From positions 657,087 through 721,086 of the forward strand of contig NC_060978.1 in NCBI RefSeq assembly GCF_910589235.1: a stretch of DNA of 64,000 bases, in the 5' to 3' direction. A program made the translations under genes and the position numbers. A model generated the notes under the pieces. That model was not told where the DNA came from, made no database searches, and was given only the letters and a program-made list of their open reading frames with translations. Positions 51,757-64,000 of this stretch are shown one piece after another; position 1 is the stretch's first letter; every line of letters starts with the position of its first letter. The DNA comes from Vespa crabro (taxonomy: Eukaryota > Arthropoda > Insecta > Hymenoptera > Vespidae).

Positions 51757-51976
51757 TGATAGAGAGTATACGAATAGAACATAACATCGTCGGGTGCTCC
51801 TCGAAACATTGAAAATTAATCGGGCAAAAGAAACAAAAAAAAAAAGAAAAAAAAAAAGAAAAGAAAATGAACATTTACGAAGAAAATATGATTATTTAAA
51901 GACATTTGAAAATGTACTTTCTTTCCCCTTTGTCTTCCTTGATTCACTTTGAAAATAACGTCGATTGACTTACCAT
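48316..51976 (-). CDS. Putative zinc metallopeptidase, YIL108W-like Metallopep family
   Basis: Three coding exons on the minus strand: 51974-51976 (the ATG only, followed by donor GTAAGT), 48614-50019 and 48316-48529. Phases agree, giving 1623 nt (540 aa). The large exon has no in-frame ATG at its start, which begins with GTG directly after an acceptor, so an upstream start is required. The catalytic motif HELGHTFDLGH lies at 311-321 (HExxH plus third His, with Asp where metzincins have Gly), followed by REGIMGRGFDYVDR as a Met-turn-like segment. The N-terminal 120 residues form the family beta-rich lead (NGNPEGITVCNLIDG...). The C-terminal region is Pro/Ser-rich, then a Gly-containing beta-like end (VRVIELRETSGGMVVG). 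No signal peptide is seen. Substrate unknown. The coding sequence is GC-richer than its introns and neighbours. Confidence 0.85.
50020..51973 (-). other. First intron of the metallopeptidase gene
   Basis: A 1.95-kb intron holding poly-pyrimidine blocks (50040-50100, 50765-50825), a 24-nt A-run at about 51089-51114, an (AGT)n array (51512-51555) and a (GA)n array (51692-51757). The section 51130-51480 is unique, CpG-containing sequence that could hold promoter-proximal elements. No coding exon was found in it. Confidence 0.6.
51512..51555. repeat. (AGT)n trinucleotide array
   Basis: About 14 uninterrupted AGT units within intron 1 of the metallopeptidase, followed by AGG/AGA-rich sequence. 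Confidence 0.95.
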
Positions 51977-52030
51977 TTTGTACACGTAACGAGACGATAG
52001 GTGGACTTGCGGCGATAAGGAGCGGAGGAT

Positions 52031-52048
52031 TCAGCCGGCTCCGGACAT
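52031..52048 (-). promoter_or_regulatory. Possible five-codon upstream ORF in metallopeptidase 5' UTR
   Basis: ATG TCC GGA GCC GGC TGA lies on the minus strand 55 nt before the main ATG, in a GC-rich, CpG-rich stretch (51977-52150) that looks like the promoter/5' UTR. If the transcript starts upstream of it, it would be a minimal uORF that could reduce translation. The transcription start is unknown. Confidence 0.35.
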
Positions 52049-52207
52049 GCGGAGAGAGAGACTGTGGCGCCGAGGCGTAGAAAGACGGCGGGCGCCGGTA
52101 CTACGGCGTCGCTGCAGCGGCGCATGCAGTCGCGCACCCGCACTCGCGCCAGCCACCCTCTTTAATACAGGCCTATTAAGCGACTACCACTACCACCACT
52201 ACCACTA

Positions 52208-52218
52208 CCATCATCATT

Positions 52219-52266
<48 letters not shown>
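52208..52266. repeat. (CAT)n trinucleotide array
   Basis: About 19 CAT units after a (CCA/CTA)n lead. One frame would read poly-histidine; position upstream of the metallopeptidase promoter makes translation unlikely. Confidence 0.95.
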
Positions 52267-52576
52267 GCTATCACCATTACAATCAACCGTCTTCGATCAC
52301 CCCATGCAAAAACTTTATCGTAGTGCGTCTACGCCTTATAGACGTTACCGCGTGTTCTACCCCCTATGTAAACACCTGACAATTGTCGATGTCTACTGGG
52401 GTAGAAGGGTAGGTGTGGGTGAGTCTAGGGAAAAAAGCCGGAATCCGCGTAAGAATTTATCTTTACCCTTCTGCCAAAATGTTCTATCATTTTATTTTTC
52501 TTGCCTATAGCTCTTGATTCGAGTGTGCTCATGAGGAAACCTTGTAGGTATTGAAACTTGGCTGAGAGAATAGCGA

Positions 52577-52622
<46 letters not shown>

Positions 52623-53404
52623 ACTAACTTATCCTTTTAACGTGCCATATGAAGATAATGACGTCGATTCGTTAGAGGAAGGCCAACTCAAAGTTTTCTT
52701 TCGCGATGCCACGATATTATTCCCTTAATGATCGTACGATCATTTGATAAGAAACTTTCAATTATAATTTATAATCGACGTTAAAGGTTTCTTCTTAGTT
52801 CAATGTTATTAGGATCGGTAACGTCGTAAATACAATTTCCATCGTGAAGCAATTACGAGATTGTAGTACGATTGATTTCGTGAAAAATGACGATGGGACG
52901 TGTAAAGAGGATTGGGGAATAGGGATGCAAGTTTATCGAATTCTACGTTATATCGCTGTTAAGTGGCAATCACGATTGGCATTCCGAACGTGTGATTAAT
53001 CTCGTTTGTCCTTCGTCCTTCGTTGATTTATCGGTTTCCGTTTCGATTTAGAAGCTTGCATATATGGTATTTTATCTCTTATAATTTATCTATCAAAATG
53101 CTTCGTCATCGTCGTTTCCGTGAAATATTTCGTTTCTTTTTTTTTTTTTTCTTTTTTTTTCATTCTTTTTTTGTAATAAAAAGAGCGATCTAAAAAAGAA
53201 AAGAAAATAAAGGATAAGGATGAAGTACGCGTATCGTTTGGAAGCGTTTCGCCAATGCGGTGGCCTTCCTTCGACTAGTTGGGCCAAAAGGATCGATTGT
53301 GACACCCCTAAACGCGTACCACCCATGCCAGGGCATATCATTAGGTTTTTGCATCGTGGTCGGTCAAACTTTTAACTTGCGAATTTTCGTAGCGGCGAAG
53401 GGAG

Positions 53405-53465
<61 letters not shown>

Positions 53466-53829
53466 GAGGGGCCGGGAGAAATTCAATTTGCATGTTCAAA
53501 CATTCGTTTTCTGAGAGAACTCGTGAGTGACTTCCGTGCTGCTGGAGTTCACCGGCGTATAAGTACATTCAAGATAATGCGCTCTAATCAGGTCACTCGT
53601 CCCAGATACGCTACTTGCATATATTTTAAACCGAGCGCGAAAGAATCTATACGTTTCTTCTCGATACGAAATAGATAGATAGATAGATAGATATCTCAGG
53701 AATCTTGAATCGAATGACTCAAAGAACCCTAATGAGCAACGAATATTTCTAACTCATCGACGACTAAATCGCATTACAATAAATTTACATCGTCGAAAGT
53801 TAAACGATCGTCGAATTTAAATATGTCTA

Positions 53830-53885
<56 letters not shown>

Positions 53886-54324
53886 TTCTAACAGTAAGCG
53901 TATATACCTGATACTCGTTGAAAGAAAACGAAGAATAAAAGGGGAATAACAATAATGTCATAGTTTTTTTATCTATAGGAGAGTTTGCTTAGTTTTTTCT
54001 TTCTTTCTATTTTTTTCTTTTTTTTTTTTTTTTTATTTGTCCTTTTTCTTTCTCTATAAATCTACGTATATACGTACATATATACATATATACATATATA
54101 CTTAGGTATTTTACTTTCTAGTGCTCTGCGTGTGCCAACTTACGATTTGGTACCCAACGGTCGGAGACTTCTTCTGTACTTCTCAGTCAAGCGTGTCAAG
54201 GTCGTACGAAGAGGCACATAGTAGCGCTCGTCCAGAATACGCGGCAGGTGTAGCGTGGCACGACCTGCACGCATTTGCATCTGATCTTCTACACAATTGC
54301 AATGAAGGAGAAAAATAGACACAG

Positions 54325-54332
54325 AAAGAGAG

Positions 54333-54399
<67 letters not shown>

Positions 54400-54450
54400 A
54401 AAAGAGAGAAAGAAAAAGATAGAGAAAGAGAGAGAGAGAGAGAGAGAGAT
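54325..54450. repeat. (GA)n compound microsatellite, about 125 bp
   Basis: GA with GAAA interruptions; pure section 54350-54394. Confidence 0.95.
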
Positions 54451-55052
54451 AATTAACGATACATCGAGACGAGGTAAGAGAGATAAAATTCCCGAGGTTG
54501 ATTTGTTATAAATCACTCGATAGAACATGATTAGAGTTCAATCGTTGAAATTAAATTGGAAGAAGGAAAGGAGCCAAGGAATTTCATGAATTCGGAACAC
54601 CGTTTTCTCGGAAATTAACTCGTTTCTAAAATTTATCAATTATATTATTCATAAAAGTATAATATACATATATATATATACGATTAAAGCAGATAACCTA
54701 ATAGTTATTCATTATCGATAACAGTCGATTAGAATATATTAACTTCGTATCTTTATTAGAAGGTTTATTAGTTAATTCTATTGATTTCGAGAACGGATAC
54801 TACTACGAACGTTACGAGACGAGCACTATCTATGGGTAGACGCAATGCGTAAGCCACGGGATTATTGATCTTTCCTTTCCCTCCCTCCCCCCGAAATGTT
54901 CTTGAATAACTTGGATATCTCTTTAACGTGTAAATATTTAATATTTACATATAACATATTGACACATAATATGATATAGTCTAACTATGGAAAACGAGTT
55001 AGCGTATTGTATTTTCGTACGTCAGAATTTTTATAAATTACATTTGGACGTT

Positions 55053-55091
<39 letters not shown>

Positions 55092-55487
55092 AAAGAACGA
55101 TCATGTCCATGAAAAAAAAAAAAAACGAATATGAAAATCTTTTCGAGTTTATCTAATTTCTGTATTTATTTTAATCAAATGATATATGAAAAAACTCTGC
55201 ATCGTTTCAACCTCGAATCGCGATTGGTCCACGTAATACCGCATGCATGTGTCTGATCTAAGGAGAGGCTGTACTTTTGATAAATTGTTCTTGGCTCTTT
55301 ACCATATCCTAGGTATAATATTTCGGTGCGTCATTATTGATTTAACGTTTTCCACTTAAATTGAATAAAACTAGATTAAAGTAAGAATCAAACGATTTAT
55401 TATTTTACGTATTTATGTTAGATCTTTATTAAACAGATATTATTTCTCTTAATGAGAGAATAAGCTTAAGCGTATATACATATACAT

Positions 55488-55533
<46 letters not shown>

Positions 55534-55632
55534 CGAGTTAGCTTAAATTTGTTTTAGCTTTACTCGTTAAAGCGATTAGAACGCCCGATAAGAAATCCGA
55601 TCGAGATAAAAACAAAAAGAAGGTGAGGGTGG

Positions 55633-55636
<4 letters not shown>

Positions 55637-55695
<59 letters not shown>

Positions 55696-55705
55696 AGAGA
55701 GAGAT
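55637..55705. repeat. (GA)n microsatellite, 69 bp
   Basis: Almost pure GA dinucleotides. Confidence 0.95.
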
Positions 55706-57120
55706 CGTGACTGTGGTGCTATTATCGCGTTCGAGGAGATAGTAGGCCAACTTTCGAGATGACAGTTTTATCCTCTGTGCATGGCGAACCGTGCAAAAGC
55801 GAACCGACCGGCGATCCTCTCGAGTGTACCAACCGGGGACAGGGGACGCGAAAGGGGGGAAGAAATCCTCCAGCACGTTTTCGCTACTTTCCGAGCACGA
55901 TATCGTGAGAATCTGTGGTGAAAAGTGGGGCTCCTTCGGTAACGCGCGGCGCTTCGCACGAGGGTAAAAGTTGAGAAATCAAGGGGAAATCCAATCGCGT
56001 GTAGGACGAAAAATACTAGGCATCGCTAGTTGATATTCTTGATGTGAACGTAGAGAACGATTGCCTTTACGATAACTTTTTAGAGGAAGAGTCTTCTTTC
56101 CTTTTTTCCCCATTGTTCTTTTTTTTTTTTATTTTCTTTTCTCTTCTTTTTTCTTTTTTTTTTTTTTTCTTTTTTTTGTATTCTTTGTGGAAAAACTAAA
56201 GATGGATCGAAAAAAGGATCGAGATAATCGAGCTTAATCGTTGGATATATATATATATATTTAACGATCGTTTATTTATTCGATATTTTCTGGTAAATTT
56301 AACGTCGTTAACGTTATTAACATTAATAGATTTAACATATGTTTTCTTGAAAATTATATCAAATAATTAAAAGTCGTGTTTTCGCGATATCAACGAGAAA
56401 AGCCAATCGTAGAATAATCAGAATCTCTCATAAATATAAATGACGAATATCGTAATCTAATTGATATGGTTTTGTGAAAAAGCGAAAGATAAATAAAATA
56501 AATTCCCTTTCAAAGATAATCTTCATATCGAATTTTTATTTAGGACAAAATTCGTATATCTTTCAAAACACTTCGCTCTTGGCGAAAGTTTTCCTTATTT
56601 AGGGAAAATCGTATGTAACACCGTCACGATATCGAATTCGTTCAAAATTCGATCGTAGATCTAAAAAAAAAAAAAAAAAAAAGAAAAAGAAATAGAAAAA
56701 AGAGAATTAGTTTCGTTAGATAACAATTCTTTCGTTATCTTCTTATGGCTTCTTTTTTTTTTTAACGGTAATCGTTAAAAAGAAACGTTCGATTTTGTAT
56801 CGATCTTTTCTCTTTCTTTGGTCGTTTGTTTTTTTTTTTCCTTCTTCTTTTTCTTTTTCCTCTGTCGCTATCGGAGGAAGAAGGCACTTTTGATTCATGC
56901 CAAGCGGTAAGAGTGGTCTTCACCGTAACGACTTGGCTTAGAGAGTTCCGTGCGATTTTCACGTGGCGCGAGACGAACCGACCGACCGACCGACCGACCG
57001 ACCGATTGAATAAAAAGAAAAAGTAGAAAAAAGAAAAGAAAAGAAGAGAAAAGAAAAGAAAGGAAAGGAAAGGAAAGGAAAGGAAAGGAAAAGAAAAGAA
57101 AAGAAAAAAGAAAAGAAGAG

Positions 57121-57566
57121 GATAGTCTTCGTAGCGCAACGGCGTTGCGCTGCGTTGCGCAGCGCGGTACGATCTTCTCATCGCGGGGTTAGCGACCGTG
57201 AAAGTACTCCCTTGCAAATGTGGGTCGGCTATTTTTCAAAATCGTTGCGACGATTGCGTGCGCCCACAATCGACCCACTTTGTAAGCGGAGGTCGTTGCA
57301 CCTCGGAGAGGCAGCTCGGTTTCCTCGTTCTTCTCACCTTCGGCCGTCCTCGAAGACAGCGCTCGGCGATCTCGCGCAGAGCACGCGGAGGGAAATGAAC
57401 GGTCGAGAGAACACAACTACTAACGAGCGAGCACGAAAGAAAGTGCAATTCCCTAATAAGATTGACCGTGTGCGCTTCTCTTGCGAGGAGGCTCGCTCTC
57501 GATTCTTTACCGAGTCGATCTTCCTTTCGATTCCTTCCGTTCGTTTCTTTCTTCCATTAACAGAAT

Positions 57567-57611
<45 letters not shown>

Positions 57612-57950
57612 AGATAGATAGATAAATAGATAAATAAATAGAAAGAGAAAGAGAGAGAGAGAGAGAAAATATCGAGAAGATATCGGCCAACTTTTAATGG
57701 AAACTCTGCGGTTCTCGAACTTCCGAAGGAGTGTGCGCGTTTGTTGCTCTCTCTCGAAAAAGGAAAAGGAATCCTTCCGTCCGGCGTTAAAGAATCCAAG
57801 CTCTCTCGCGAATGAGGATCATCGTATGCGATGATTTTTCTCGGCCGACGACGTTTCGTAGCCGACTCGAGCCACTCTCTCGGTTTGCCTTTATTTTTCC
57901 ACTCTCTCTTTGCATCCGATGTAAGTATGTACATATTTTTCTCTCTTTCT

Positions 57951-57991
<41 letters not shown>

Positions 57992-60600
57992 TCTTTCTCT
58001 GCCAATCCCTACAACACATAGCCCACGTGGCTCGGAGGAGGAAAAGCGGAAGGTGTGGACGAGCCGTGATGATGGTTCGTCTTCTATCGCTAAAGCCGGT
58101 CGGTCTCTCCTCTCCTTGATGCAAGTCGGTCACTCGTAAATAAAAGTACACAGCTTTGTTTGTCGCACGGCGCGCTCCACTTGCAGCACTTTCATAACAG
58201 AAACGAGGGAGAGAGCAGCCAAACCAATGTAAGAACGAGAAAGAAAAAGAAAGAGAGAGAGAGAGAGAGAGAGGTATATATGTGTTTATGTTTATGTGTG
58301 CAACGCATATATGCAACGAGAGAAAGGGAGGCGAAGAAGTGCTTTCCAGGGTCCAGAATCGGGAAGAGCGTGTCCCTCCTTCGCTTAGTTCATGGTATCT
58401 TCGTTGACTCTCCGATCTCTGAATAAGAAACGAACGACTTTTCTCGCTTGGAAACCAGGTCGTCTTCCTCTTCTTCGTCTTTGACTTTTTTATCATCATC
58501 GTGTTGTTGTTGTTGTTGTTATTGTTGTCGTCATCGTCGTCGTCGTAGTCTTCGTTGTTTGATGGATGGTTTCCCTTTGAACCTTCTTTATCTGATGTAT
58601 GAGAAAACTTTGTCGTCATTTCGTCGCGTCGTTTCATTCGATTCATATTAAATCCTACGAATGCATTCGACGATGTTGGAAAAACTCTTTACCATTGTAC
58701 TATTGTCCAGAAGATGGTTGACGAAGATAGTGTTCAGAGAGAAGAAAGATGACATGAATTAATCATTAACATGAGGGGGAGAAGCGAAGGAGAAATGGAG
58801 GGCGGACACACACACACACGCACACACACATACGCACATACATGATTTATTATTTCTCTAATGAATCAATTTAATTTTTACGTTTAAATGTACATATATA
58901 TGTATATATGTATATATGTATATATATATATACGTATTCATTCAGTAGAATGGACATTTTTCATATGCATTTTGATCGGATCAAAGAATATTCGTTCTTA
59001 AATGATTAAAGGGAAATCTCTAATAGAAAAGAAAGGAGTATAACGAGAGCCAACAGTTCGGACCGTGTTTGTAAAGAACGAAAGAGAGTGAGAACATGAA
59101 GGCGAAGCAGGAGAGTGAATGACGCCGGAGAGAGTAGGCCAATGCCAGTGTCAGCGGCTCGGCTAGTCAGCCCCTCTCGGCAAACTTGATCGTGAAAACA
59201 GAAAAACAACGAACGAGCTGCGCCGATTACGTTTGCGATCTCGCGATTTATTTATAGGCCCTCTCTTCGTCCTGCCCGATCGAAAAGAGAACTACGTAAG
59301 ATCGTAATGCACCGATCGATCCGCGATAATCGATTTCGAGTTTTCCTGCTTCAAATAAGTTTCAACACGTTTTTTTTTCCACGTAAGACTTATCTGTTTC
59401 TTTTTTCTTTTCTTTTCTTTTCTTTTCTCTTTTCTTTTATCTTTTTTTTTTCTTTTCTTTTCTTTTCTCTTTTCTTTTTCTTTTTTTTTTTCTTTTTCTT
59501 CTTTTCAATTAATTAATTAAACAACACGGTATCGTAGGTTTATGTTTTCTTTTTCTTTTTTTGTAAGATAATTCGATGATCGATGATCGACCAAATATGT
59601 TTCGATTAAGTTCGATAAATCTTTGTCGGTATATTATTATTAATACGAACGATATTGATAATTGATTTTTCGTAAAACTCGATGATTTATCGTGTAAAAA
59701 TGAATGTGGAAGGAGTAGGGGGGTGGCGGGGAGGAGGGATGGAGCAGGTAGGGGGACGTTCGATATCTCGTCTATTTCCAAGCGAAGGCGAGTAAGGTAA
59801 TTTCGATTTTGATCGTTCTGTATAATGGACGTAGTCGTGACTTTTCAATGCGAAGCAATATGTGGATCAATGCCGTTGCTCCTTTGAACAATAAATATGC
59901 TACTTTAGAAAATGGCGATCGACCAGGGGTTCTCACGCGACCGATCATACATTCTAACTCGACTAAAACGCAAAATCTTTTTCTTCGAGATCAAAAAACT
60001 GATATATTAACGATCATATTTCCTTCATTATCTTCGTTCCTTTATCTTTTCGCTTTTCTTTTTCATTCTTATCCATTTTGCATGATATGTAGAAAATAAA
60101 ATGAAAATGGTAAACTCGTTTAGAATGTGTTCAAAAGAAAATAGAGATTCTTCAGATCTGATATTCACGTTTTATCTGTCACATGGATATGTACATATAT
60201 ATAATATATATATATATACACAAAAGTTGTCACTACTAACCTAGACACACTACGGACATTCGTTATCTAGTTCATTGTCAGGACTTTGTGGTTAATCGAG
60301 ATACATGTAAGATAGATATGTATGCGTGCTCGCGAGTGAACTAAATCCGCAAACCACGAGATACTCGTCGATCCAGTTCCCAATGGATACGAACGATCTA
60401 CCGTTCAACTTGAAGGAACGGAATAAACCATCACCATAGAATAAAAATTTTCCCCTAGTTCTCGATGATCGTTCTATGAAGATAAACAACTTTATCATTT
60501 CTTTCTTTTTTTTCTTTCTCTTTTTTTTCTTCTTTCTTTCTTCTTCTTTTTTCTTTTTTCTTTTTTTCTGATAATTGTTTTGTAACTCTGTAAGAGACTA

Positions 60601-60653
<53 letters not shown>

Positions 60654-60982
60654 AAGAACACGGGATTAATTTGAAATCGTTGCCCAAGCGATTATGTTCG
60701 GTGTTACCTAACGTTTATATATCTATTAGCGGTTGCGTCGTCGTCGTCGTCGTACGTTCCGCCGACGAAATTCCCCTCGCGCGGAATCACGCGCGGAATT
60801 CTTGCCGAATTCGAAATAAGAGAAGAAAGAGCAGGAGGGGTGAATGGGAGGGAGGGAGGGTCGGGAGGGAAAAGAAGTGGGCTCGAGATCGAGTAGCATG
60901 GCGTTACGACATGGTCGGGATCATTTTGAAACGATTCTGGCATTGATGGCGACACGTATATAAAAAAAAGAGAAAGAAAGAG

Positions 60983-61037
<55 letters not shown>

Positions 61038-61419
61038 CGATGAAGAAACATTATCCGAGAGAGATCGTTCAAGGAGATCGAAAATTCGAGTTCGTCGAAC
61101 CCGGCAGATTTTACCATAATTTATGACTGCAAATCAATAATTAGCATAGTCGACCAAGTTTATGATTCGAGTGTCTTCTTTTTTTTTTTACTTTTTTTTT
61201 CTTTTTCTTTTTTTTTTCTTTTTTTTTTCTTTTTTCTTTTTTTCTTCTTTCACCGAAAACGTGTATAACGAGTCGTACGGTACACACGATGTATGTATGT
61301 ATATCTCTTTTCATTTTGTTTTTTTCGAACTCGTGCGCGCTCTATACGACGCACCTTATTATGATTTATGCCGAAAAATTCGTCGAAATATTTATTTATT
61401 CATCGGTTTAAATTCTCTC

Positions 61420-61457
<38 letters not shown>

Positions 61458-62171
61458 ATCTCTCACCTAGTCACTCATCCTAGCCTACCAATTCCTTACG
61501 TTAAATCTAATATCAACCAGTTTATCTCGTTTTGTGCATAACATATATCCTGGCAAAGAACGAGAGTGAAAACCGTTTCGCTGATGATTGTTTAGAGAGA
61601 GCGTCGTTAAATATTTGTCTTCGTCGATTACGTTAAAGAACGTCGTCGTCGTCGTCGTCGTCTTCGTTGTCGTTCGTATATCTCAGCTCGTAGGAGACTT
61701 CTTTTCGTGGAATACGGTTGAAGTAACCAGGTGTATGGAAGTCTTATCAGAAAATGAAAAAAGAAAAATATTACGTCTATGGAAAAATATAAATTGTCTT
61801 AACAAAAGGAAATCTAAAAATCTATAAAACGATTTTTATTAAATTCTTGAACGATTCATCTTATTTGTGAATAAAAGAAGAAAAAAAAAATATATATATT
61901 AATTGGGTTAATTGAATAATTTTAGTGTTAATATTTATTCTTTGATTGTATATTTAACTGTTCATTAAAGTAGATAAATATGTAATGATAAATTATTATA
62001 AAAAGTTATGGATTTGTTTAGCCCAATAATTTAAATTGTATTGTAATAAGTTAAATTTTAAATTAATTATTTATTTATATTAAAAATATATTTAACGTAA
62101 TCCTAACAGTATATAAATATATAATTGACTAATTAAAATTTATTTAATAATAAAGATAAACATAATTATAG

Positions 62172-62230
<59 letters not shown>

Positions 62231-62477
62231 TAATTCACAATCGAAAAATATAAAACTGCGTTTCTCAATTAGAGAAGCAATACGAAAGTTTTCGTAAATT
62301 AAGAAGAATTTTAAGTCTAAGGTTCGATATTGCATATTGCGTAAAGAGCCATTTGGTAAATCTAAATGGACTCTGATAACGACATTGGCGTCTTACGATT
62401 CATTTTTTTCTTTTTTCATGTTTTATTCTTTTACAAAACATCGACCGCACTTCGTAAACAGCGTATCATCATAAATC

Positions 62478-62508
<31 letters not shown>

Positions 62509-63026
62509 CAATAATAAAACGTAGCAACTTTTTCGACATTCGATAATCTTGATAACGAAATTCGAACGACGAGAAGATACGTGACTTCTATTGTCGCCCT
62601 AAGTCGTACGTTATATAAAGACCCACTGCTTTAGGACGCATGGAATTGTTTTAGAAAAGGAAAACGAACGGGACCGACGCGACACGGGCCGATAGCTGGC
62701 ATTCTAAAGCTGTGCGTTCTAACTTTAGAATTGTTTCGTGAACCCACCCAAGGGATGTCGTAATTACAACGAATTGAATTACGATTCGTTATGCCTTACG
62801 GCGATCGATTCGACTTGTTTCTTTTCTTTTTTTTTCTTTTTTCTTTTTTCCCCCTCTCTTTCGTTTTATTTTTGTTTATTCGTTTATTTATTTTCTTTTT
62901 ATTTATTTGTTCTCACGAATTCATGGAAATAATCATATTTATCGTATGGCAAATACATAAAAAATGCAATTTGATTGCATTTATTCGAACGGTTGATTGA
63001 TACCACTTGCTTGATTATAAAATGAG

Positions 63027-63066
<40 letters not shown>

Positions 63067-64000
63067 GTATTGATAACAATAGAAAAGGAATGTCCATTAA
63101 GATAGCATATCTTAAATATACTTCATATTAATTAAAAAATGTGATAATTATTGATAGATTATCATGAATTATCTCATAATGTTCTGTAATAGTTTTAACA
63201 ATCGATTTACAAAAAGCCGATCCAGCAAAGAATTTCGAGTCACGTCGTCATCGTCGTTCTTTCGTTCGTTCGTTCGTTTGTCGTCTTCTTCGATAAGCCA
63301 AATGGGCCCGTGTGTTTCACTTTCGGCGCCCGAAGAATTAAATTCCTTCGGCGGATCCAGTCGACTCACGGCGTGTCAAGGACAACGCGTCTATTCTCGC
63401 ATGCTTTCCTAAGAGGCACGAAAATCGGCTCCTCTTCCCATTGGCGACGGACGTGCATGGTTGTGCAAGATGACATCACAAATTATCTCGATAAAATGGA
63501 CAGGCATGTCCATTGCATATTACAATATAATTTCTAACATTATTTTTTCCATTGCTCTCATTTAATTATTTTCTATCTTTATTTATCTATCCTTTTGAAC
63601 AATGTTAAATATTTAATTAAATATTGGAGATTATTTAGATGATAATAATATCTTACTTTGAGAATGAATATCATTGAGAGTTTTTATAAATGAAAAAAAA
63701 AAAAGAAATGAAAAAAAAATTCCATTCTTTTAAAGAATATGGTGTACATATGTATACCATGGATAGATATCGGACAAAGTGATATTATTGAAAGTAACCT
63801 TTTTCTATCATTGTTATGATCTTCCGCGATAGAAAAGGTGATCGATACAGATTGAACGAATTGTCGGCAAAGCGATTATATTCCTTGGCGTTGCCTTGGC
63901 CAACGTTTGAAATATCGTCTCGATAATCTTTCGGCGATAAAGCGCATTTATGTGGAAACGTTCAGCGTGGAGAAAACGAAACGAAAAATTTCTCGTTGCC
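57121..64000. other. Gene-free, repeat-rich right arm
   Basis: (GA)n 57570-57610 and 57650-57666; (CT)n 57950-57988; (TTG)n/(GTC)n 58501-58548; CA 58807-58830; (TTTTC)n 59395-59500; T/TTC block 60500-60570; (GA)n 60604-60650; (GA)n 60990-61036; (TC)n 61424-61452; (GTC)n about 61639-61665; (TA)n 62179-62228; (AAT)n 62477-62515; TA 63032-63062. Overlapping GC hairpins lie at 57134-57165. No gene was recognised on either strand. Confidence 0.6.
57134..57165. repeat. Two overlapping, mutually exclusive GC hairpins
   Basis: GCGCAAC (57134-57140) pairs with GTTGCGC (57144-57150). The bases from 57147 instead pair as GCGCTGCG (57147-57154) with CGCAGCGC (57158-57165). The two stems share 57147-57150 and cannot form together. 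Confidence 0.6.

Larger units (their letters stand above)
51977..57120. other. Promoter side of metallopeptidase, then gene-free DNA
   Basis: 51977-52150 is GC/CpG-rich and probably the metallopeptidase promoter and 5' UTR. Beyond lie (CAT)n 52208-52266; (TA)n 52579-52616; (GA)n 53408-53462; (GATA)n about 53671-53691; (TA)n 53834-53881; (GA)n 54325-54450; (GA)n 55059-55086; TA 55500-55531; (GA)n 55637-55705; T-rich 56120-56180; (GACC)n 56980-57004; (AAAGG)n 57058-57090. No coding sequence recognised. Confidence 0.6.

Noticed and set aside
52047..52379. Plus-strand protein with poly-His over the CAT array
   Set aside because: It runs antisense through the probable promoter of the metallopeptidase and consists of Arg-rich GC sequence and repeat.
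1..64000. CRISPR arrays, bacterial operons, phage or plasmid genes
   Set aside because: Repeats are simple-sequence eukaryotic microsatellites without spacers; genes are intron-containing animal genes.

Overview
The window looks like nuclear DNA of an insect, most probably a hymenopteran (bee, wasp or ant). Genes are spliced with short GT-AG introns, the sequence is AT-rich with many CpGs, and very long (GA)n/(TC)n, (TA)n and poly-A/T tracts are everywhere. The recognisable proteins are animal families (CARD initiator caspase, astacin, U11/U12-48K, TMEM17, GLTP). No bacterial, plasmid or viral gene organisation was seen.

Layout. Positions 1-35,400 contain no gene I can support. This stretch holds moderately GC-rich unique DNA interrupted every 0.5-3 kb by microsatellites, plus a few candidate conserved or repeated non-coding elements and some exon-like but unidentified open stretches. 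Positions 35,400-46,200 are a compact AT-rich gene island: U11/U12-48K (SNRNP48) on +, an astacin metalloprotease on -, a Dronc/caspase-9-like initiator caspase on -, TMEM17 on +, and a glycolipid transfer protein (GLTP) on -. A weak two-exon candidate lies at 47,623-48,099 (+). At 48,316-51,976 (-) is a second, unrelated zinc metallopeptidase of the YIL108W-like Metallopep family, whose first coding exon is just the ATG. From 52,000 to the end the DNA is again gene-poor and microsatellite-dense.

All five clear multi-exon genes of the island, and the metallopeptidase, could be assembled by hand into uninterrupted reading frames with consistent splice phases (385, 317, 410, 182, 212 and 540 aa). 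The genes do not form one pathway; they are ordinary neighbours covering minor-spliceosome splicing, secreted proteolysis, apoptosis, the ciliary transition zone and lipid transfer.

The most interesting signal is inside the U11/U12-48K gene. Two tandem perfect U12-type 5' splice-site motifs (ATATCCTT, starts 12 nt apart, 36,058-36,077) lie just downstream of a good 3' splice site in a U2-type intron. This is the architecture of the U11-snRNP-binding splicing enhancer (USSE), through which minor spliceosome level feeds back on the 48K gene. Using the upstream 3' splice site here would give a 65-nt frame-shifting poison exon.

Second is an 854-bp terminal-inverted-repeat element in the astacin first intron. 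It carries extra internal copies of its own terminal sequence and a remnant AT-hook reading frame. Third is a 53-56-nt element present twice, 15 kb apart, in otherwise unrelated non-coding DNA.
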